From Allobranchiibius sp038199265 (GTDB lineage: Bacteria > Actinomycetota > Actinomycetes > Actinomycetales > Dermatophilaceae), in assembly GCA_038199265.1 (NCBI GenBank), contig JBBPZD010000039.1, positions 1 to 19,306 of the forward strand: a DNA stretch of 19,306 bases, written 5' to 3'. This document shows, piece after piece, positions 1-7,425 of this stretch (within the stretch, counting starts at the first letter, position 1; the number at the start of each line of letters is the position of its first letter). The position numbers and the translations under genes were made by a program. Under the pieces are notes generated by a model. It saw only the letters and a list, made by a program, of their open reading frames with translations, had not been told where the DNA came from and ran no database searches.

Positions 1-75
1 GCCGTCAGCCAGGCGGGGAACGCCGGCGGTGCCGTGCTGAACGCCGATGGGCGGCATTCCGAGGTCGATGCTCAT
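1..75 (-). CDS. korB: 2-oxoacid:ferredoxin oxidoreductase beta subunit, N-terminus only
   Basis: Only the first 25 codons are inside the window; the gene runs off the left edge. The ATG at 75-73 overlaps the korA stop as ATGA, and a strong GGAGGAG ribosome site lies 6 nt upstream inside the korA end, so the two are translationally coupled. The visible peptide ends in GVPRLADG. This fits the short leader that precedes the CPGCG-containing thiamine diphosphate domain of actinobacterial KorB, but that domain itself is not visible. In this enzyme family the beta subunit binds thiamine diphosphate and a 4Fe-4S cluster and passes electrons to ferredoxin. The identification rests mainly on position after korA. 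Confidence 0.8.
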   Translation of the reverse strand, partial: MSIDLGMPPIGVQHGTAGVPRLADG

Positions 76-1934
76 TGCAGCTCCTCCAGATGGGTGTTGT
101 TGACGGTTGCGAGTTCGGTTGAGGTGAAAGGAAGCCCGCGAACAGCGGTGTGGCTGCGGACGTCTACGAGGAACGTGCCCCGCAGCAGCAGAGCGAGCTG
201 ACCGAGGTTCATCTCGGGCAGGACCACTCGGTCGTAGGACCGCAAGATCTCGCCGAGGTTGGACGGGAACGGCGCAAGGTGCCGCAAGTGCACCTGTGCG
301 ACGTCCGATCCGGCAGCGCGGCACAGCCGAGTCGCCGCGGCGATCGGGCCGTAGGTGGAACCCCACCCGATCATCAGCACGCGTGCTTTGCCGGACGGGT
401 CGTCGACGACTAGATCGGGCACCTGGATGCCGTCGATCTTGGCTTGCCGAACACGCACCATGTGATCGTGGTTGTCGGGGTCGTAACTGATGTTCCCGGT
501 GACGTCGGCCTTCTCGATGCCGCCGACCCGGTGTTCCAACCCTGCCGTGCCCGGCACCGCCCACGGCCTGGCAAGGGTGTCCGGATCGCGCAGGAACGGC
601 GCGAAGGTCGGGTTGCCGTCCTTGTCGGTGGAGTTCGGTTCGGTCGCCGACTCCACTCGCAGGTGGGGCAGCTCGCCGATGTGCGGCAACTTCCACGGCT
701 CCGATCCGTTCGCCAACGAGCCGTCGGACAGCACGATGACGGGCGTGCGGTAGGTCGTCGCGATGCGCACCGCTTCCAGCGCTGCGTCGAAACAGTCGAC
801 GGGGGTAGCGGGCGCAATCACGGCGACCGGTGACTCACCGTTGCGGCCGTACATGGCCTGCAACAGGTCGGACTGCTCGGTTTTGGTGGGCAACCCGGTC
901 GATGGTCCGCCACGTTGCACGTTGACCACGACGAGCGGCAGTTCGAGCGACACTGCCAGGCCGATCGTCTCGGCTTTCAGCGCGAGTCCCGGGCCGGACG
1001 TGGTGGTCAGACCGATCGCCCCACCGAACGCTGCGCCGAGGGCTGCGCCGACCCCGGCGATCTCATCCTCGGCCTGGATGGTGGTGACGCCGAACCGCTT
1101 CATCCCGGACAGGGTGTGCAGAATGTCCGAGGCGGGGGTGATCGGGTAGCTACCGAGTACCAGCGGTCGCTCCGCACGGTGCGCTGCTGCGACGAAACCG
1201 TAGGCGATAGCCAGGTTTCCGGTGATATTGCGATAGGTACCGGCAGCTTTCTTCGCGGGGGCGACGGTGTAGGAGACCGCGAAGGACTCAGTCGTCTCGC
1301 CGTACGCGTGACCGGCGGCGAGCGCTGCGAGGTTGGCCGCCAGGATCTCCGGCTTCGCAGCGAACTTGCGCTTGAGGAAGCCTTCGGTGCCGGCGGTGGG
1401 CCGTGAGTACATCCACGACAGCAGACCCAGCGCGAACATGTTCTTCGCGCGTTCCTTCTCCTTGCGGGACAGGTCGAATTCGGCGAGTGCGGCAACGGTG
1501 ATCGAGGTGAGCGGCACAGCGTGCAGCGCCCATGAGTCGAGCGAGCCGTCCTCCAGCGGGTTCTGCTGGTAGCCGACTTTGGCGAGGTTGCGTTTGCTGA
1601 ACTCGTCGGCGTCGGCAATGAGCACCCCGCCGCGAGGCAAGTCACCCAGGTTGGCCCGCAGTGCGGCCGGGTTCATCGCGACCAGCACGTCTGGGGCGTC
1701 ACCGGGGGTCAGCACATCGTGATCAGCGAAGTGCAGCTGAAACGACGAGACGCCTGGAAGCGTGCCCTGTGGCGCCCGGATCTCAGCGGGGAAGTTGGGC
1801 AGGGTCGACAGATCGTTGCCCAGGCTCGCGGTCTCCGCGGTGAAGCGGTCTCCGGTCAACTGCATTCCGTCACCGGAGTCACCGGCGAAACGAATGACGA
1901 CGCGATCGAGGGTCTGTTGGGTCTTACTACTCAT
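72..1934 (-). CDS. korA: 2-oxoglutarate:ferredoxin oxidoreductase alpha subunit with fused gamma domain
   Basis: With KorB this cytosolic enzyme converts a 2-oxoacid (2-oxoglutarate in characterised mycobacterial relatives) and CoA to acyl-CoA and CO2 while reducing ferredoxin. The 620-residue product has an N-terminal gamma domain (about 10-190, starting with FAGDSGDG). The alpha (PYR) domain follows, with YPITPAS at 263-269, AEDEIAG from about 288, TTTSGPG near 310 and RGGPSTGLPTKTEQSDL near 345. These are the hallmarks of the gamma-alpha fusion form. The frame stays open to an ATG at 2012. I chose the ATG at 1934 because MSSKTQQTLDRVVIRF matches the usual family N-terminus and a GGAG lies 11 nt upstream. 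It overlaps korB by 4 bp. Substrate specificity (2-oxoglutarate rather than pyruvate) is inferred from the family. Confidence 0.93.
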   Translation of the reverse strand: MSSKTQQTLDRVVIRFAGDSGDGMQLTGDRFTAETASLGNDLSTLPNFPAEIRAPQGTLPGVSSFQLHFADHDVLTPGDAPDVLVAMNPAALRANLGDLPRGGVLIADADEFSKRNLAKVGYQQNPLEDGSLDSWALHAVPLTSITVAALAEFDLSRKEKERAKNMFALGLLSWMYSRPTAGTEGFLKRKFAAKPEILAANLAALAAGHAYGETTESFAVSYTVAPAKKAAGTYRNITGNLAIAYGFVAAAHRAERPLVLGSYPITPASDILHTLSGMKRFGVTTIQAEDEIAGVGAALGAAFGGAIGLTTTSGPGLALKAETIGLAVSLELPLVVVNVQRGGPSTGLPTKTEQSDLLQAMYGRNGESPVAVIAPATPVDCFDAALEAVRIATTYRTPVIVLSDGSLANGSEPWKLPHIGELPHLRVESATEPNSTDKDGNPTFAPFLRDPDTLARPWAVPGTAGLEHRVGGIEKADVTGNISYDPDNHDHMVRVRQAKIDGIQVPDLVVDDPSGKARVLMIGWGSTYGPIAAATRLCRAAGSDVAQVHLRHLAPFPSNLGEILRSYDRVVLPEMNLGQLALLLRGTFLVDVRSHTAVRGLPFTSTELATVNNTHLEELQ

Positions 1935-1963
1935 CAGTGAGGACACTCCGTGGGGTTTAGGTC

Positions 1964-1979
1964 TACCTTTTACAAGGTA
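1964..1979. promoter_or_regulatory. AT-rich inverted repeat in the korA / membrane-protein divergent region
   Basis: A perfect inverted repeat TACCTT-TTAC-AAGGTA lies 30 bp upstream of the korA start and between two divergent genes, in an otherwise GC-rich stretch. It could be a repressor or activator site controlling one or both genes. It also overlaps a possible rightward promoter (TTTACA at 1969-1974, then TTTCAT at 1992-1997, 17-bp spacing). No regulator can be named from the sequence. Confidence 0.35.
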
Positions 1980-2055
1980 ATCCGCAGGAGTTTTCATCCC
2001 GCAGCCGCCCATGCTGTGGACGTCTTCTCAAAAGCCGCCACATACGCTGATCGCC

Positions 2056-2844
2056 ATGGGTTGGTGGCAGGTCCGGATCGTCGATGCCGGTAAGGAACCG
2101 CTGGCGCTGTGTTTGATCGCCTTCATCGCGACGTTTCTGCTGACACGCATCGTCACGCGGATGATCCGCAGTGGACGCGGTCCGTTCCGGAACACCGTCA
2201 GTGCCTCAGGTCTGCACATCCACCATGCTGTTCCGGGTCTCGTCCTGCTGCTGGCGGGCTCGGTCACCGCCCTTGCCGCGTTCGAGTCGACCTCGCTGAA
2301 CATCGCGGGTCTGGCGGTCGGGGCGGGCGCTTCGCTCGTGCTGGACGAATTCGCGTTGATCCTGCATCTGCGCGATGTCTACTGGAGCCGGCAGGGTCGC
2401 GCGTCGGTCCAGGCGGTCGCGCTCGCGGGAATGGTCATGGGGCTGGTACTGCTCGGTTTCACGCCGACGTCGCTCGAGGAGCTCACCGACGCGCAGGCCC
2501 CTATTCGCTACTCCGCGATCTCCAGCCTCCTGGTGACGTTCGCAGCCTGCCTGGTGTGCGCCGCGAAAGGAAAATATCGGCTCGTCATTCTCGCGGTGAT
2601 CGTGCCTCCCGTCGCGTGGGTCGGCGCTGTGCGGCTGGCGCGCCCAGGATCGCCCTGGTTCAGGCATTACGAACCCGGCTCGCCCAAACAGGTGCGGGCG
2701 AGCCACCGTTCGAATCCTTTCAAGCAACAGTGGACGCGGCCGATCAGCTGGCTCACGGATCTGATCGCCGGTGCGCCCAGCCGGGATGAAGCCGCAGCTG
2801 AAGCAGTCGAGCGTGCAGCGCTCCTCGCTGTCCCGCCGGAGTGA
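2056..2844 (+). CDS. uncharacterised multi-spanning membrane protein
   Basis: I do not recognise a named family. The protein (262 residues from this start) has about six hydrophobic segments: a first helix near residues 14-32, then helices near 60-78, 83-100, 118-135, 154-170 and 177-192. A hydrophilic, basic C-terminal tail of about 70 residues should be cytosolic. Conspicuous polar motifs are HIHH just before the second helix, LDEFALILHL after the third, and DVYW followed by GRAS. Buried His/Asp/Glu clusters of this kind suggest metal or proton handling, but this is inference. The start is uncertain: an in-frame ATG at 2011 would add 15 residues, and neither start has a clear ribosome site. 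It is divergent from korA and converges on the gene ending at 2868 with a 23-bp gap. Confidence 0.75.
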   Translation: MGWWQVRIVDAGKEPLALCLIAFIATFLLTRIVTRMIRSGRGPFRNTVSASGLHIHHAVPGLVLLLAGSVTALAAFESTSLNIAGLAVGAGASLVLDEFALILHLRDVYWSRQGRASVQAVALAGMVMGLVLLGFTPTSLEELTDAQAPIRYSAISSLLVTFAACLVCAAKGKYRLVILAVIVPPVAWVGAVRLARPGSPWFRHYEPGSPKQVRASHRSNPFKQQWTRPISWLTDLIAGAPSRDEAAAEAVERAALLAVPPE

Positions 2845-2867
2845 ACGGCGACACGGTCAGAGCGTCA

Positions 2868-3308
2868 TCAGTGCTCGAGCTGCACCGTCACGCGGGTGCC
2901 CGGCCCACCCCAAACATGTTGACTGTCGGTACTGGTCCAACGATGGTGGAAAGTGTTGTCCGCCGACCTGATACGGAGCACTGTGCCCGCAGTCAGCGGC
3001 CACTCCAGCGGGACATATCCGTGGTCGATGTAACGCGCCCGGCCGGTGAGGGTCGCCTCGCCGCACCGGAGTGCGTCGTGTGATACGTAGAACTGTGCGG
3101 CGCCGACCCGGAATAAGAATCCGCCAGGTAAGCCTTCAGCGGTGGGGGACGGTGGTTCGAGGACCCCGGTGAGCCGGGTGGCTTCAAATCCGTCCCGCAG
3201 CTCGAAGTTGAGTGGCCAGGCCACTCGCCCGCCGACGACCAGATCGCTGCCACAGCACCCATAGAGCGAATCATCGAGAAACACCTCCAACGTCACGTCG
3301 TCAGTCAA
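2868..3308 (-). CDS. small conserved protein, probably DUF6578 family
   Basis: This is a 146-residue soluble protein with no signal peptide or membrane segment. The N-terminus has EVFLDD followed by a CCG motif and VGGRVAWPL, which resembles the start of DUF6578 proteins of actinobacteria as I remember them. A later segment has an arginine-rich RARYIDHGY and a tryptophan-containing HHRWTSTD. The function is unknown. The open frame begins with TTG at 3308; a GTG at 3296 (peptide VTLEVFLDD) is an equally plausible start, and neither has a good ribosome site. It lies 45 bp downstream of ald on the same strand and may be read through from it. The family assignment is tentative; the coding nature is better supported by codon pattern and compact spacing. 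Confidence 0.6.
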   Translation of the reverse strand: MTDDVTLEVFLDDSLYGCCGSDLVVGGRVAWPLNFELRDGFEATRLTGVLEPPSPTAEGLPGGFLFRVGAAQFYVSHDALRCGEATLTGRARYIDHGYVPLEWPLTAGTVLRIRSADNTFHHRWTSTDSQHVWGGPGTRVTVQLEH

Positions 3309-3353
3309 CCACCAGGGCCCACGTTCACTCCCTTGTCGCTTGATGTGGCTGGG

Positions 3354-4469
3354 TCAGGGCAGGACTGACTCCGGCGGTGTTGCCTGCATCGAATGGGCTT
3401 GAGCGACGGGTCCGTTCGTGAGTTGACCGGCATGCGTGTTAAGCCCTAGCGCCAGCGAGTGGTCATCGCGCATGGCTTGCGCCCATCCCTGGTTCGCCAG
3501 CGCGACGGTGAACGGCAACGTGGAATTGGTCAGTGCGTAGGTCGAGGTGTTCGGCACGGCGCCGGGCATGTTCGCCACGCAGTAGAAGAGCGATTCGTGC
3601 ACGGTGAACGTCGGATCGGCGTGCGTCGTCGCGTGGGTGTCCTCGAAGCAGCCACCCTGGTCGACCGCGATGTCGACCAGTACCGACCCGGGTTTCATCT
3701 GTGAGACGAGTTCGTTGCTGACCAGAGTGGGAGCCTTCGCACCCGCAACCAGGACCGCGCCAATGACCATGTCTGCTTGCAGGCACTGCTCTCGGATAGC
3801 GAGAGCGGACGATGCGAGGCCGTGTACCCGGTTGCCGTAGCGCCAGAACGACATGCGTAACTTGTCCAGATCGGTGTCGAGCATGGTGACGTCCGCGCCC
3901 ATCCCTAGGGCGATATTGGCGGCGTTCTGCCCGGAGACTCCGGCGCCGATGACGACGACTTTCGCGTTCGCCACCCCGCCGACACCGCCCATCAGGACCC
4001 CGCGACCACCCTGCGCTCTCATCAAGGAATACGCGCCGACCTGGGGGGCCAGGCACCCGGCGACCTCGGACATCGGGTAGAGCAGCGGCAATGCGCCGGA
4101 CGGTGCCTGCACCGTCTCGTAGGCAATGGCCGTGACCTTGCGCGCGAGAAGCTCGTCGGTCAGCGGGCGATTGGCCGCCAGGTGCAGGTAGGTGAAGAGC
4201 ACCTGCCCCTGCTGCATCCTGTGGTACTCCTGCTCGACCGGCTCTTTGACCTTCAGCACCAACTCGGCATCCCCCCAGGCGTCGTCTGCGGAGCCGACCA
4301 GCTGGGCACCCGCCGCGACGTAGGCCTCGTCGGTGATTGCCGAACCGACTCCGGCGCCGGTCTCGATGTGCACCTGATGGCCCGCCTCCACCAACTCGTG
4401 GACACCGACCGGGGTAATCGCTACCCGGAACTCGTTGTTCTTGATTTCGGAGGGCACGCCAATACGCAT
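3354..4469 (-). CDS. ald: alanine dehydrogenase
   Basis: Cytosolic enzyme that reversibly converts L-alanine and NAD+ to pyruvate, ammonia and NADH; some homologues also reduce glyoxylate. The 371 residues equal the usual length of the mycobacterial enzyme and align without gaps at the landmarks I can place. These are Arg15 and Lys75 (KVKEP) for substrate binding, catalytic His96 (TYLHLA), the dinucleotide fold GAGVSG at 175-180 with the ribose-binding acidic residue Asp198, and catalytic Asp270 in VDIAVDQGG. The start ATG has AAGGA 5 nt upstream. The gene is divergent from the secreted RCC1 protein, and its upstream region carries a TCGAAC-based inverted repeat. In mycobacteria ald is controlled by an Lrp/AsnC-type regulator (AldR); no such gene is present in this window. 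Confidence 0.97.
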   Translation of the reverse strand: MRIGVPSEIKNNEFRVAITPVGVHELVEAGHQVHIETGAGVGSAITDEAYVAAGAQLVGSADDAWGDAELVLKVKEPVEQEYHRMQQGQVLFTYLHLAANRPLTDELLARKVTAIAYETVQAPSGALPLLYPMSEVAGCLAPQVGAYSLMRAQGGRGVLMGGVGGVANAKVVVIGAGVSGQNAANIALGMGADVTMLDTDLDKLRMSFWRYGNRVHGLASSALAIREQCLQADMVIGAVLVAGAKAPTLVSNELVSQMKPGSVLVDIAVDQGGCFEDTHATTHADPTFTVHESLFYCVANMPGAVPNTSTYALTNSTLPFTVALANQGWAQAMRDDHSLALGLNTHAGQLTNGPVAQAHSMQATPPESVLP

Positions 4470-4485
4470 GGGTTTTCCTTATGTA

Positions 4486-4514
4486 GTCGAACCGCAGTAG
4501 TTCGAGCATCGAAC
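4486..4514. promoter_or_regulatory. candidate operator upstream of ald (TCGAAC half-sites)
   Basis: A perfect 15-bp inverted repeat, GTTCGA-gca-TCGAAC, occupies 4500-4514, and a further TCGAAC lies at 4487-4492. The two same-direction TCGAAC copies are 22 bp apart, about two helical turns, so they face the same side of the DNA. The cluster sits 17-45 bp upstream of the ald start codon. Helically phased half-sites are typical of Lrp/AsnC-type regulators, the class that controls ald in mycobacteria, but the assignment is inference. Confidence 0.45.
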
Positions 4515-4580
4515 ACAAAGATGGGCGAGCGCTACTAAACCGTGGAAGATTCTCGGGTGAACAAAGCAGCGCGCAGCTGT

Positions 4581-4608
4581 GTGACTCACGCCATATCGGA
4601 TCTACCAT
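4581..4608 (+). promoter_or_regulatory. possible promoter of the secreted RCC1 protein gene
   Basis: GTGACT at 4581-4586 (four of six matches to TTGACA) and TACCAT at 4603-4608 (fits TAnnnT) are separated by 16 bp. They would give a transcript start near 4615 and a leader of about 50 nt before the ATG at 4668. The match is moderate and unproven. Confidence 0.3.
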
Positions 4609-4667
4609 CGTGAGAAGTCGGCGACCGGGGTTCGGGTGCCGCGCAGGGCAGGTTCTGAGCGAGGTCG

Positions 4668-7298
4668 ATGACAATGCACCGTTTGATCACCTGGTTGATG
4701 GCTGCAGTAGTCGCAATAGCGTTGGTGCTGCTGGCATTACCACCAACAGCTGATGCAATCAGTAACGTCGCAGATCCCGTCGTCGCGACTGTCGGGAGCG
4801 GACTGACACCGCTCGTACCTGCCCGGTTGCTGGACACCAGAGTCGGAATTGGTGCGCCGAAAGCGCGGGTTGCGGCTCGGTCGACCACTGAGGTGCAGGC
4901 CGCCGGGCGGGGCGGGGTGCCCATCTCAGGGGTTGCTGCCGTGGTTCTGAACGTGACCGTCAACGGTCCAGCCGACAGCGGTTTCCTCACGGTATGGCCA
5001 GCTGGTGTACCTCGCCCGACTGCTTCTAACGTCAATTTCCTGCCGCGTCAGACGATCGCCAATCAGGCGGTCGTCAAGGTCGGTCCTGGCGGCGTGATCG
5101 ACGTGTTCTCCTCCACCTCGACCAACATGTTCATCGACGTCACCGGTTACTACCCGGCCGGAGATGGCTACCGGGCACTCCCGCCGTCACGGCTGCTCGA
5201 CACCCGCCCGGCAGCAACGCGGCCGGGGAACGCGTCGACGACCGGCGTTCGAGTGCTCGGGGTCGGGGGAGTACCTGCTAGTGGTGTCGCTGCGGTGGTA
5301 CTCAACATCGCCGACATCGACCCGACCAACTCGGGCTGGTTGACGATCTTCCCGTCCGGCGTCCCGCGCCCGAACGCCTCGACCCTGAACTACAGCGGAG
5401 GTCAGGCCAGAGCGGCCATGGCCATTGCCAAAGTAGGCACGAACGGGCGCGTCGACATCTACAGCTCGAGCGCCACCGACCTGATCGTCGACGTGGCCGG
5501 TTGGATACCGCTGGTCAGTGACTACTCCGCCATGACCCCGGTGCGGGTGGCCGACAGCCGGACGGGAATGGGCTTTCGTGGTCCGCTGAAGGTGGGAGAG
5601 GCTGACGCGCCAGGTCGCACCCTCGTGCTTCCGCTGACCGGGAGGCACGGTATTCCGATGTACGGCGTAAGCGCGGTCGAACTCAACATCACCGTCACAG
5701 CCGCGAGTTACCAGGGGTATTCGACGGCGTGGCCGACGGGTGTGCGTCGGCCGAACGCCTCTACCCAGAACTTCAACAACGCCGACACCACACGCACCGT
5801 GGCCAACTCGGCCACCGTAAAGGTGGGCGCGGACGGTTCCGTGAACGTGTTCCTGTCTGCAGCGCTGCAGAAGCCCGACACCGCCCAGATATTCATCGAT
5901 GTCGTCGGATATTTCCGGACGCCACGAACCGCGCTCGCCATCGATGCGGCCCCACTCTCCAACGGTTCTGTCGCACTCGTCTACCGCGATGCTGTCGCCG
6001 CGAGCGGCGGCCGCGCGCCGTACACGTGGAGCGCCAAGGGTTTGCCGAGCGGACTGCAGATGAACCCCACCACCGGCGCGATCAGCGGCGTCCCCACGGG
6101 CAGCGGCGCTGCTGACGCTGTGTTGACCGTGACCGACGCCGACGGCACCAGTGCATCCCGAACACTGTCGATCGCTGTGTCGGGTGGCTCCACGCTGCAG
6201 GTCAAGCAGGTCAGCGCGGGCCGCGACCACACGTGCGCGGTCCTGACTAACGGTGCTGTGAAGTGCTGGGGGTCGAACACGCTCGGCCAGCTGGGTGACG
6301 GAACCCGGAACAATGCGAGTACACCGCGAACCGTCGTCGGGCTCGGCGGTGGTGCCGCGTCGGTCAGCGCGGGGAGTAATCACACCTGCGCCCTCCTGAC
6401 CAGTGGTGCGGTCCGTTGTTGGGGGTACAACGTGACGGGCCAGCTCGGGAACGGGTCGACATCGGACTCGAACACCCCTGTCCCGGTCACCGGACTCGCG
6501 TCGGGTACAGCCACGATCAGCGCCGGCGACTACCATTCCTGTGCGGTCTCGACCAGTGGCGCCGCCAAGTGCTGGGGTTCCAACGCCGACGGCCGTCTGG
6601 GCAATGGCAGCACCACTGACTCTGCGGTCCCCGTTGGGGTCCGCGGGCTGACATCCGGGGTCGAGATGATCAGCGCGGGTGGCAGCCACACCTGCGCCGT
6701 GGTGACACCCGGTGCGGTCAAATGTTGGGGTCTCAACGACTTCGGTCAGGTGGGCAACGGCGGCATCGCGGTCCCTGGAGCGTCGTCAGTCAGCACTCCG
6801 GCGACCGTCATAGGTGTCGGCTCGTCGGCGCGGTCCATCTCCGCCGGAGGTGACACATCCTGCGCCAGCACAGCCGACTGGACAGTGTTGTGTTGGGGGC
6901 AGAACGGATACGGGAAGCTGGGCAACGGAACTGGGGTCAACTCCAGGACCGCGACACGCGTCACGGTCCCGAGTGCGGGTCTCGTAGAAGTGGCCGTCGG
7001 GGCCTTCCACAGCTGCTCCCTACAGGCAGCCGGGACCGTCGCGTGCTGGGGTAATCAGACGGCGCTCGGCGACGGTCTAGTCGATCCGGACGTATCCAGC
7101 GGTCGCAGCAAGGCAGCAACCGTCGCCGTGGCCACCGCCATCCAAGGAGTGTCGATGATCAGCGCCGGCGGAGGCCACAGTTGCGCGGTGACGTCCGCAG
7201 GCACGGTCAGATGCTGGGGTTCCAACAGTTCGGGCGAGCTCGGAAACGGTACTGACGAGGGTAGTGCCGTACCTGTTCCCGTCACCGGATTGCCCTGA
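4668..7298 (+). CDS. secreted RCC1-propeller protein with three RLLDTR-type repeats
   Basis: The 876-residue product starts with a signal peptide (basic MHR, hydrophobic 6-24, likely cleavage after TADA near 30). Next come three repeats of about 120 residues, opening at PARLLDTR (51-58), PSRLLDTR (near 173) and PVRVADSR (near 290). Each has a central VVLN/VELN strand, a P-G-V-x-R-P-x-A-S turn and a closing (I/V)DV-x-G(Y/W). An Ig-like putative module lies at about 423-505 (PYTWSAKGLPSGL, TGAISGVP). From about 513 to the end are seven RCC1-type blades with the signature C-(n)-CWG-x-N-x-x-G-(Q/K/E/R)-LG-x-G; blade 6 is shortened. Each blade holds one Cys pair, probably a disulfide, as fits export. 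There is no LPXTG or C-terminal anchor. A surface or extracellular binding role is inferred. The alternative ATG at 4674 has better spacing from GAGG. The gene stands alone, divergent from ald. Confidence 0.9.
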   Translation: MTMHRLITWLMAAVVAIALVLLALPPTADAISNVADPVVATVGSGLTPLVPARLLDTRVGIGAPKARVAARSTTEVQAAGRGGVPISGVAAVVLNVTVNGPADSGFLTVWPAGVPRPTASNVNFLPRQTIANQAVVKVGPGGVIDVFSSTSTNMFIDVTGYYPAGDGYRALPPSRLLDTRPAATRPGNASTTGVRVLGVGGVPASGVAAVVLNIADIDPTNSGWLTIFPSGVPRPNASTLNYSGGQARAAMAIAKVGTNGRVDIYSSSATDLIVDVAGWIPLVSDYSAMTPVRVADSRTGMGFRGPLKVGEADAPGRTLVLPLTGRHGIPMYGVSAVELNITVTAASYQGYSTAWPTGVRRPNASTQNFNNADTTRTVANSATVKVGADGSVNVFLSAALQKPDTAQIFIDVVGYFRTPRTALAIDAAPLSNGSVALVYRDAVAASGGRAPYTWSAKGLPSGLQMNPTTGAISGVPTGSGAADAVLTVTDADGTSASRTLSIAVSGGSTLQVKQVSAGRDHTCAVLTNGAVKCWGSNTLGQLGDGTRNNASTPRTVVGLGGGAASVSAGSNHTCALLTSGAVRCWGYNVTGQLGNGSTSDSNTPVPVTGLASGTATISAGDYHSCAVSTSGAAKCWGSNADGRLGNGSTTDSAVPVGVRGLTSGVEMISAGGSHTCAVVTPGAVKCWGLNDFGQVGNGGIAVPGASSVSTPATVIGVGSSARSISAGGDTSCASTADWTVLCWGQNGYGKLGNGTGVNSRTATRVTVPSAGLVEVAVGAFHSCSLQAAGTVACWGNQTALGDGLVDPDVSSGRSKAATVAVATAIQGVSMISAGGGHSCAVTSAGTVRCWGSNSSGELGNGTDEGSAVPVPVTGLP

Positions 7299-7307
7299 TC
7301 GCCGAGT

Positions 7308-7330
7308 GGCACGGGTCGAGGACCGGTGCC
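7308..7330 (+). terminator. hairpin terminator after the RCC1 protein gene
   Basis: GGCACGGGTC at 7308-7317 and GACCGGTGCC at 7321-7330 pair over 10 bp with one mismatch around a GAG loop, starting 9 bp past the stop codon. There is no T-run after it, as is common for GC-rich actinobacterial terminators. It separates the secreted-protein gene from the nuo operon. Confidence 0.55.
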
Positions 7331-7382
7331 AGGGCAGTCATCGCGGAAGGGTGCTTTCTGCGGATGACACGGCTCGAGGACC
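7310..7382. repeat. pair of 15-bp direct repeats upstream of nuoA
   Basis: CACGGGTCGAGGACC at 7310-7324 and CACGGCTCGAGGACC at 7368-7382 match at 14 of 15 positions and start 58 bp apart. The first copy is part of the terminator hairpin; the second lies 44 bp upstream of the nuoA GTG. The downstream copy is well placed to be an activator or repressor site for the nuo operon. Chance duplication cannot be excluded. Confidence 0.4.
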
Positions 7383-7413
7383 ACGGTTACTGGGGCGTTG
7401 CCGGGTACCTCGT

Positions 7414-7425
7414 TAGGCTGCGGTT
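7414..7425 (+). promoter_or_regulatory. probable -10 element of a leaderless nuoA transcript
   Basis: TAGGCT at 7414-7419 fits the actinobacterial -10 pattern TAnnnT, and the GTG start of nuoA follows after exactly 6 nt. There is no ribosome-binding sequence before the GTG. This geometry suits a transcript starting at the first base of the start codon. No good -35 box is visible. Confidence 0.45.

Noticed and set aside
3463..4674. 403-residue open frame on the minus strand
   Set aside because: It overlaps ald in another frame on the same strand; ald is certain, and this frame is arginine/glycine-rich noise.
5187..6689. 500-residue open frame on the minus strand
   Set aside because: It is antisense to the RCC1 protein gene, has Arg/Gly/Asp-rich composition typical of mirror frames in GC-rich DNA, and has no recognisable domain.
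6200..7295. DNA tandem repeat or CRISPR-like array
   Set aside because: The periodicity is at protein level (RCC1 blades with CWG motifs). Nucleotide copies differ too much and there are no constant repeats with spacers.
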